64,000 nucleotides of DNA from Dasypus novemcinctus (lineage: Eukaryota; Chordata; Mammalia; Cingulata; Dasypodidae): NCBI RefSeq assembly GCF_030445035.2, contig NC_080680.1, positions 45,955,212 to 46,019,211 on the forward strand. Reading direction: 5' to 3'. The notes under the pieces are model-generated. The model was not told where the DNA came from and did no database searches. It saw only the letters and a program-made list of their open reading frames with translations. The translations under genes and the position numbers were made by a program. Shown in pieces: positions 56,431-64,000 of the stretch (within the stretch, counting starts at the first letter, position 1; each line of letters starts with the position of its first letter).

Positions 56431-57244
56431 GAATTGAAATTAAACTCTTCATTCTTACTCAAAAGTGACTACTGCTCTCCCATCTGGACTCTCACTGTAC
56501 TTCTAGAGACTTTAACTCTAAGTACTGCTGATCTGCAGGAAGAGATGCTGAAATTTTCTCTCCAGAGATGGCTTCCTAGAGGAACTCTCCCAGGGACCCA
56601 GGTGACTCTCATTGCATGGGAGATTGTGGAAAGTCTCCCTCCTGAGCCCAGCCCTCTATCCTCCATTGACAGCAGCCTGTTCCATGTCTAGGTCCTTCTT
56701 TTCCATGTACACTAGTTTTCACTATTTGTGTCTATGTTCTTTGTGCTCCAGCTGAGTCATGCTTTCCTGACTGTTCCTGATCACTAAAGCCAACTCCATA
56801 GGGTGCTAATCTGATTCCTTGTTTCCTCTTCCTACATAAGGCCGATTGCCTTGGAAGGCAAATTCTCCTGTATCTTCCCAGCTGCAGATCTAATTGGATT
56901 CTCTAATCAGGGATATTTTCATCTGGTGTTTGCCTAGGACTGAGGACCAAGGAGCAAATCCATTCACAAAACACCCACACAAGTAGAGGCTGTCCAGCCT
57001 AGCGACTCACATGGGCAAAGCCAGCCCCACGCTTGCAAGCACAGAGACTCAGAGCATCCAATCAGCTCTGTCATCTTCAGATAGCATAGAAGTTGAGCCA
57101 CTTCTCACAGCTGAGCCAGTTCTCATAATGAATTACAGTCAGGGCCAGAAATCCCATCTCCCCACTGTCAACCTAATGCTCTTTATTTTGTGTTGCCATT
57201 AGGGAAATTCACAGATAATTCAATTTTCTTCCTGGGTAGGTAGG
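56431..57244. other. Intergenic, nothing recognised
   Basis: Frames of 93 (plus, 56410-56691) and 65 codons (minus) overlap and show no motif. Nothing else is seen. Confidence 0.4.
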
Positions 57245-57585
57245 GTGCACATCTCCTCCTGCTTTGAAGTAGCTGTGATCATATCACCTGCTTTAGACAA
57301 TGAAATATGAATGAAGGAACATAGGTCACTTTCGGACAGAAGTCTAAGAGTCTATGTGAGAATCACCATGTCCTTTTTGTCCCTGCCTCAACAATCATGG
57401 AACCGTGGTGAAATGGAGTCTCTAATAGCCGAGAACCCCATGTGACTGATGAACTTTGCTACCAGCCTACCTGGATATACATCTTGAGGTAGAAATAAAC
57501 TTTTGTTGTACTAAGACCCAAGCTTTTAGGACTGTTGGTTACTGTAGTCTAGCTTAATCTGATTAGACACACAAAATGTTGAATT
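57245..57585 (+). mobile_element. Ancient LTR remnant (MaLR/ERVL-like)
   Basis: AGAAATAAACTTTTGTTGTAC near the end, and a tail of TAGCTTAATCTGATTAGACAC. It resembles the element at 9868-10295 and is decayed. Confidence 0.55.
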
Positions 57586-57699
57586 GTATATGGAGTTATA
57601 TAACCTCTAAGATCTCACCACAAAAGTTTATATTTCCTCATTTATTTAAGGATTAGTTGGGAGATTGCTGTTTTGTTATATTTTTCAATTCCCAAGTTA

Positions 57700-58145
57700 T
57701 CTGTTTTCTTTTTAAAGATTTATTTATTTATACACCCCCTCCCCGCCCCATTGCTTTTTGCACTTGCTGTTTGCTTTGTGTGTCCAGTCTCTGTGTATTC
57801 TTTTGTGTCTGCTTATCTTCTCTTTACATAGCACCAGGAACAGATCCTGGGACCTTTCAGAGTAGGAGAGAGGCACTCAATCTCTTGCGCCACCTCAGCT
57901 CCTAGGTCTACTGTGTCTCTTATTGTCTCTCCTCTGTGTCTCCTTTTGTTTCATCATCTTGCTGCACCAACTCTCTGCATGGGCCAGCACACCTGCGCAG
58001 GCCAGCACTCTGTGTGCACCAGTTCTCTCTGCAGATGACCTTGATGCACGGGCAATCTTGCCTTCACCAGGAGGCCCTGGGGATCAAACCCTGGACCTTC
58101 TATATAGTACATGGGAGCCCAATTGCTTGAGCCGCATCTGCTTCC
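57700..58145 (-). mobile_element. Dimeric DAS-type SINE
   Basis: Minus-strand heads end at 58145 (GGGAAGCAGATGCGGCTCAAG) and near 57903 (GGAGCTGAGGTGGCGCAAGAG). Perfect 9-base duplications CCCAAGTTA lie at 57691-57699 and 58146-58154. Confidence 0.92.
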
Positions 58146-58154
58146 CCCAAGTTA

Positions 58155-58496
58155 AATGTTTTTAAAAATTTATCTTTCATTCATAACTTTTAATTTAGAG
58201 ATTGTAGCCTGAAAGTTTCTGCTTTGACGATTTTAATGAAGTTTCCTTTGTGACATAATTCTTGACCAATTTTTATAAATATTCATACAATAGAAGTCAT
58301 GTCCCATTGGTAGCATCTACACTTAGAGCACCAACCTTTATAAATACTGCTTCACCAGAGTTCTGCTACACTCAAGAAGTGCAGGGTCCATTTCCAGTTT
58401 TAGAGTGTGTCTTCTTTCTTTGTTCTAAAGTACAAAAGTTCAGAATCAGATCATACAGGGTCTTTTTTTTTTTTAAAAGGAAAATGTTGTAAATTT
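58155..58496. other. Intergenic, nothing recognised
   Basis: Unique stretch between a SINE and a LINE-1 end. Confidence 0.35.
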
Positions 58497-58840
58497 TATT
58501 TTATTTTATTTTAAGAGTTTCTTTTTTAATTTTAATTAAAAAAAACTTAGATTACATTAATGTTACATAAAAATATCGAGTATTCCCACATGCCCTGCTC
58601 CCCACATCTCCCACACTTGCCCACATTAACAATATCCCTCATTAGTGTGCTACAGTCATTGCAATCGATGAACACATTTTGAAGCATTGACACTAAGCAT
58701 GGATTACAGTTTACACTCTGTCCCACACAATTTTTAAAGTTATGACAAGGTATATAATGGCCTGTATTTGTCATTTCAGTGTCATTCAGGACAATTCCCC
58801 AGTCCCAAAAATGTCGCCGTATTACACCTTCATACAGGTT
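58497..58840 (-). mobile_element. Older LINE-1 3' UTR copy
   Basis: The same layout as 33614-34080 but more diverged: TTACATTAATGTTACATAAAA, CATTGCAATCGATGAACACA and CAGGACAATTCCCCAGTCCC. Confidence 0.8.
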
Positions 58841-59299
58841 ATGAGATATGTGCTCTGTTGCAACTACTCTCTGGAAGGAAAGGAGATTTGGGGGGAAAAA
58901 GCCTCTAGGGCTAGAAGGAACTTAGCTATTTCAGAATTCACAGCAAGCAGAGTAGTTTGCAGCTTAATTAAAATTCCACTTTTACCAAGAGGCTAATCTT
59001 CAAATAACTTACCTCAAGAGTAGGTTCTGGAATCTCAGTTAATTTCCCTGACTGATCTCTGAGTTGTTGATGGAGAGGAGGAATGTGATTTTTTCCTTGG
59101 TATCCCATATGTCCTGTACCCAATGCCCTGCAAACTAAGTATGATCATTCCTAATCTAGAAGAGGGAAAGGGAGCTTATCACAGTTAAAGAATTATCAAT
59201 ATCACACAACAGGTGGTAGAATTGAGGTGTAAGCCCTAAGTATAATGTCAGTGTTGCTTCTTCTCTTTCCATTACACCTTGCTTGCTCCTGAGTGCTGT
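58841..59299. other. Intergenic, nothing recognised
   Basis: Unique sequence with no open frame of note. Confidence 0.4.
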
Positions 59300-59347
59300 T
59301 CAGAGCCTAGACTGGGCAACAGGTCAGAGCCTAGACAGGGCAACAGG
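59300..59347. repeat. 24-bp tandem duplication
   Basis: TCAGAGCCTAGACTGGGCAA and four more bases (59300-59323) are repeated directly at 59324-59347 with one change. Confidence 0.95.
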
Positions 59348-59416
59348 CAAGAGGTACTGAGGCTTTGTCACCATAGCCCAGGAAAGTCTAGCTAGAAACA
59401 ATAGCCACAGGAAATC

Positions 59417-59459
59417 TTTATTGGCCCCCAACTATTGCACATAGTTGGGGGCCAGTAAA
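59417..59459. repeat. Strong hairpin
   Basis: TGGCCCCCAACTAT (59422-59435) pairs perfectly with ATAGTTGGGGGCCA (59441-59454) around TGCAC. With one mismatch the arms extend outward to about 19 bp (TTTA on the left, TAAA on the right). Too short for a typical microRNA precursor. Confidence 0.9.
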
Positions 59460-61263
59460 TGAAAGGAAATACATGCTGAGAGATTCAAAGTGTGGAGTTT
59501 AAGCAGAGAATAAGGAAAATGAATCACAGGTGAGGAAATAAGAGAAGACTTAAGAAGAGAGGAAGATGGAAGAGAAGAAGAAATATTTATTAATTCATTA
59601 AAACAGATACATATAAGGATGGATTTTAAAGAAAACTGAATCCATAAGCTCAATATTTTTCCATTTCTCAGATCTGATTTTCCCATTTTGTCATCATTTT
59701 CATAAGATTTCTTCTCAAGCACATCCAAGATAACATTCTACCATTTATTAACCTCAGTTGAAATATGTGTATTTTTTTTAAAGTTCCACCAAATTATCAG
59801 GGTGGACTCTCAGCTTTGTTCAGCCCAGTTTGGAGTCCTGAACAGAACTACAACCCCCAACTGTGAATATGACCAGTAAAGTGTGTGTGTTTGAGTGTGC
59901 ACGCATGTGTGCATGTAGGGGGAGGTTATATCCACCCTACCTAAACCACATAAACTGATGGGGAATGATTGATGGACCAAAGGAAAACCATGGTGTTATT
60001 AATTGGAGACGGTTCAATAGATGCCAGTCCTACGGAAGCACAGATGTGCATTACACTATATCCTAATTCAAGGTTAAAGATTCCTTCCAAAGCACCCTGT
60101 CACACCAATAAAGTTGGCTTCTTGAGTTTCTGCCTTAAGAACTTTGCTATTTAACAATGATAAACTCTAATTTGGGTTATTCATCAGAAGGAAATCTTTT
60201 AAGTAGTAATAAATGATTCTCTTAAATTGGCAGAACCATGGACAGCACCCGAGTTTGACACAGAGGTTCTTCTCATATGAAGCAGAAAGAAACTTTAGTA
60301 TGTTGCTATGTTATATGTTTTATTGATGAAAAAACTAAGGTCCCAAAAAGGGGTGTATGACTTCCTCAACGTTATAGAGAGCTATAGGTGAAATCAAGTG
60401 GTTAAATCCAAGTCGCAGCCCCTTTTCTTTACACCTCATTTTCCCAACACATTATGATACCGTGGGAGAAAGGGTGAAGGGACAAATTTAAGGGATAATA
60501 ATGACACCTGTTATTTCTTCTTGTCCATCATCCATCTCCTCTTATCCTGGGAAATGGATCTTCATTTCTGTTTACAGAATCTACCTTTCCCCTGCTGTAG
60601 GGAATATATCCTGCTATCCTGGGGTCGGTGGTGTGATGTGTCCCAAGGACACAAGAAAGCAATTAACTTCTTGCTCCCATAATCTCAATATTGAGTGGAG
60701 TTACTCAAGAAAGGACACATAGTTGAAGGTGATACATTTCTTGCTGATACTCTTATGTGGCTGCCCCTAAGAGCTCCCAAATTTAAAGAAACTTTCATTT
60801 CATAAAATCTGGAATTGTGCATGTATAAGTGGACACACACACATACACAAACTGATAAGTGCCTTTATTAATTCTAGATTTTCCTTATTTTACTTTTGTT
60901 AATTTTATAAGAGTTATTCCTTATTCTTACACTGTTCACCTACCCAAAACTACCAAGAACTAAGAAGCATTTAGTGTTTCTTCATTTCACTAGATAATTC
61001 ATATTTTTTCCAGAGTTCTGAACAGATCAAGAAAAGCAGAATTTAGCTCCAGGATAATAATTAATTTCTCATTCTAAAATAGAAATATAAAAAGTCTACT
61101 CATAATGAGCCTTAAACATGCCTTTGTGACATATTCTAAACTTGTTGTTTCATATGGATGAGTCCATTAATTACTGAGTTTAGACTGATTTATATTTAAC
61201 TCACAGCTTGTGAGAAATTGCCTTTTATATTATGATACCCAGTTACCCTGAATTCATTTAAAA
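59460..61263. other. Intergenic, nothing recognised
   Basis: GT-rich run at 59880-59915 and (AC)n at 60833-60850. Frames up to 98 codons (59728-59432 minus) show no motif. No RNA gene. Confidence 0.45.
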
Positions 61264-61659
61264 CCAGATGTGATGTAAGTATCAAATTGGCTAGGTTATT
61301 GTGCCCAGTTGTTTGGTCAAGCAAGCCCTGGCCTGACCATTAGGTTGAAGACATTTTGTAGATTTAAATCATTAGTCAATTGACTGCAACTATAGGTGAT
61401 TATATCTACAGTCACTTAAGGAGATTGCCTTCAACAATGAGAGAGGTCTCATCCAATCACTTGAAGGCCTGAAACAGAAAACTGATGATTTTGGCAGTCA
61501 GAAGGAAGAAATTCCAGCTCTACTTCAGCCAGCCAGCTTCTCCTGGGGAATTCATAGATGTTCTCATCTTGTGGCCTGCCCTACGAAATTTGAACTTGCC
61601 CATCCCCTTGTTGTGTGAGGCAATTCCTATAATAAAAATCTCATAATATTTGCTATATA

Positions 61660-61717
<58 letters not shown>

Positions 61718-61752
61718 CTATCAGTTCTGTTTCCTGAACCCTGACAAATACA
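61264..61752 (+). mobile_element. Ancient LTR with microsatellite
   Basis: CACTTAAGGAGATTGCCTTC, GTTGTGTGAGGCAATTCC, ATAATAAAAATC and a close of TTCTGTTTCCTGAACCCTGAC fit an old mammal-wide ERVL/MaLR-like LTR. A TG/TA microsatellite has grown before the end. Confidence 0.6.
61655..61715. repeat. (TG)n(TA)n microsatellite
   Basis: About seven TG followed by some 20 TA units. The run of Ile-Tyr codons in the plus-strand frame 61650-62054 comes from it. Confidence 0.97.
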
Positions 61753-62635
61753 AGTGTAGCTGGATATTCTGGCAATATAGGAACAATATAATTATTTTTC
61801 CTGACCTTAAATATTGGGAGTGCTTAGGAAAATATACTTTTGATATGTCACAAATAGAAAATAGAAAAAGCCATTCCAAGAGGAGCTTAAAGGAACAGAA
61901 ATATAAGCTCAAAAGAAAAATAAGAAATCATTGGCAAAAAGGGAAGGGAAAGAGGCAAATGATGTTTCCTCTATGTGTCTGCAAGTTGTCTGCAGGGATT
62001 TGTCCTTCTTTCTTTCTAGTTCTGACAAAGCATTCCAAATCTGAAATGTATTAAAAAATAAATCTTTAAGAGCTCTAACCCCAAATGAGCCAATTATTCT
62101 TTGGCTGTATGATAGGTTCTTAAGGAAGCTTACTAATTCTTTGATGCTAAAATGAGCCCTATTTGAAGAAAGATGTAAAGGAAATTTGGTTCTATCCACA
62201 GAGAATTAAGAATTTCTTAAAAACTATTAAGACCAGTCTGTATTCCTCTCACTACATTGGAGATGTCCTATCTTATTTTCTTAAATGAGGAATTACCTGA
62301 AAAGTCTCAGAATATTAATGTTACTCTTTGTGATATCCTCATCTTTTAAAATGAACCATTGCAAATCAAGATAATTTTTTTTTTTTAAATAGACAATACA
62401 ATGCTACAAGCTAAGGTTTTGAAACTTCAGGCATAAGCTGAGTTGGTATCCGATTGGATTTTTTTCTTTTTGTACTTCCTTTAAAATCATGCTTAAATCT
62501 TAAATAAGCTGTATATACTAGAAAGAGATAGATAAATTCTCATGCCGTTTCTGTTTTTAATATAAATCATCTGTAATCCTTACAGAGAAGGATACACTTT
62601 CCACATGACATTTTTTTCACTTATGATGTATTTTT
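61753..62635. other. Intergenic, nothing recognised
   Basis: AT-rich unique DNA. The 134-codon frame that enters from the microsatellite is chance. Confidence 0.4.
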
Positions 62636-64000
62636 TTCTTTTATTAAAAAAGGTGTGAGCTTACAAAACTATCATGCATAAAGGGCAAAATTCCTATGTC
62701 ACTCCTCCACAAACAACTTGTATTTTTGTGGAACTGTTACAGATTATGAAGGAACAACATCAAAATATTATTGCAACTATGACCCAAAACTTACATTTGG
62801 TGTAGTTTTTCAATAAACCCTCTGTTATTAACACCATGTACTAGTATTGTACATCTATTATAGTCCATGGGAGACCACTCTCCTATCGGTACTGTTAACC
62901 ATCATCCACCACATGATCCACTGTGGTCCCATGCCTTGTACAATCTATCCACAGTGTACACTTGGTGGCTCTCAATTCATCACAGAGTTGTGCAGTCATC
63001 ACCCCAGTAAATGTTTGAATGTTTTCCTTAGTCTAAAAGAAAAAAATCCCAAACCCCTTATTATTAACCCTTGGCATTGATAAAGTACCTTCTTTAACAG
63101 TGATGCAAGAATATTACAATATCGCTGCTAACTATAGTCCATAAACTACATTAATTGTATTTTCCCCATGTATTACCATATTCTTACCACCTTATAATAG
63201 TGATGTGCATTTGTTCTGGTTCATATAGCATTCTTGTATTTGTACTATTAACCACAGTCCTCATACACCACCGAGTTCACTATTTATACTGTCCCTAGAT
63301 TATTCTCTAGCTTTCTAGCAAATGACATGTATGTGTCCCTAGATTACCCCTTTCAGCCATAGTCACATTTATAAATCAGCAGTGTTACCAATACTCACTA
63401 TAATGTGTTTACCATCAAGTCTATCCATTTCCACACTTTTAAAATCAAGCTAATTAAGAATTCTACATACATTAAGCATCAGTACCCTTCTCAACCCTTA
63501 TCCTATCTCCTGGTAACTTATACTATAGATTTTAACTACATGTGTTTATTCTTCATATTTAGTTCATATTAGTGTGAGACCATACAATATTTGTCCTTTT
63601 GTGTCTGACTTTATTTCACTCAACATAACGACCTCAAGATTTATCCATGTTGTCATGGATAAATCTTTTCTTCTTACAGGGGCATAGTATTCAATCACAT
63701 GTATATACCATGTTTTATCTATTCATCAGTTGATGGACACTTGGGTTGTTTCCATCTTTTAGTAAGTGAATAATGCTGCTCTGAACATCAGTGTGAAAAT
63801 GTCTGTTCACATCCCAGTTTTCAGTTCTTCTGGATATATTCCTAGTAGAGAGATTGTGGATCAGAAAGCAGCTCTATGTTTAGCTTCCTGAGGAACTGCC
63901 AAACTGTCCTCCACAGTGGTTACACAATTCCACATTCCAACCATTGTGAAGGAATGTTCCTATTTCTCCACATCCTCTCTGGCACTTACAGTTTTCTGTT
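62636..64000 (-). mobile_element. LINE-1, runs off the window
   Basis: Reverse LINE-1: 3' UTR words (GTGAGCTTACAAAACTATCATG, GTCCATGGGAGACCACTCTCC), then the ORF2 tail (CCTTTTGTGTCTGACTTTATTTC, CAGTTGATGGACACTTGGG, GCTGCTCTGAACATCAGTG). The 5' part lies beyond the right edge. Its 3' UTR is of a type different from that at 7958. Confidence 0.85.

Noticed and set aside
61650-62054. 134-codon frame beginning with Ile-Tyr repeats
   Set aside because: The start is a TA microsatellite; the rest shows no motif.

Overview
This looks like a stretch of nuclear DNA from a xenarthran mammal, most probably an armadillo. The main reason is a set of tRNA-derived SINEs whose head reads GGGAAGCGGACTTGGCCCAGTGG and whose body runs through an A-rich tail. 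These are the DAS SINEs I know from Dasypus. The other repeats (LINE-1, ERVL-type and class I LTRs, MIR, hAT-Charlie) fit a placental mammal. I found no functional host protein-coding gene, tRNA, rRNA or CRISPR array. Nearly all open frames in the window are chance frames or lie inside repeats.

Layout. Bases 269-6597 are a complete provirus-like element: two 487-bp LTRs, a 4-bp target duplication GCAC, a tRNA-Pro-like primer site and a polypurine tract. Its 5.4-kb interior shows no gag, pol or env reading frame. Bases 6.6-15.9 kb hold old unique DNA with a truncated LINE-1 (7958-8414), a solo ERVL-type LTR (8878-9489), SINEs, a broken RPL23A copy and several mammal-wide LTR remnants. Bases 15.9-25.9 kb are one long minus-strand LINE-1 cut open by four SINEs and by a 2.9-kb ERVL-like element that itself carries a SINE and a 60-bp coding tandem repeat. 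Bases 26-46 kb contain an ancient hAT element, three solo LTRs, an EEF1B2 retropseudogene, MIRs, SINEs and LINE-1 ends. Bases 46-55 kb are the least repeat-rich part and hold a DAZL retrocopy at 49.2-50.2 kb. Bases 55-64 kb return to LINE-1, LTR and SINE debris, and a LINE-1 runs off the right edge.

How it fits together. There is no operon or pathway here. The window is a record of successive retrotransposition. LINE-1 made its own truncated copies, the SINEs and the three mRNA-derived copies (RPL23A, EEF1B2, DAZL), and two unrelated LTR groups inserted on their own. Target duplications I could read directly support many of the boundaries. The points most worth follow-up are the DAZL copy, which seems to come from a transcript polyadenylated inside an intron; the coding-frame 60-bp repeat in the ERVL-like element; the ORF-less provirus with a stem next to its polypurine tract; and a strong hairpin at 59.4 kb.
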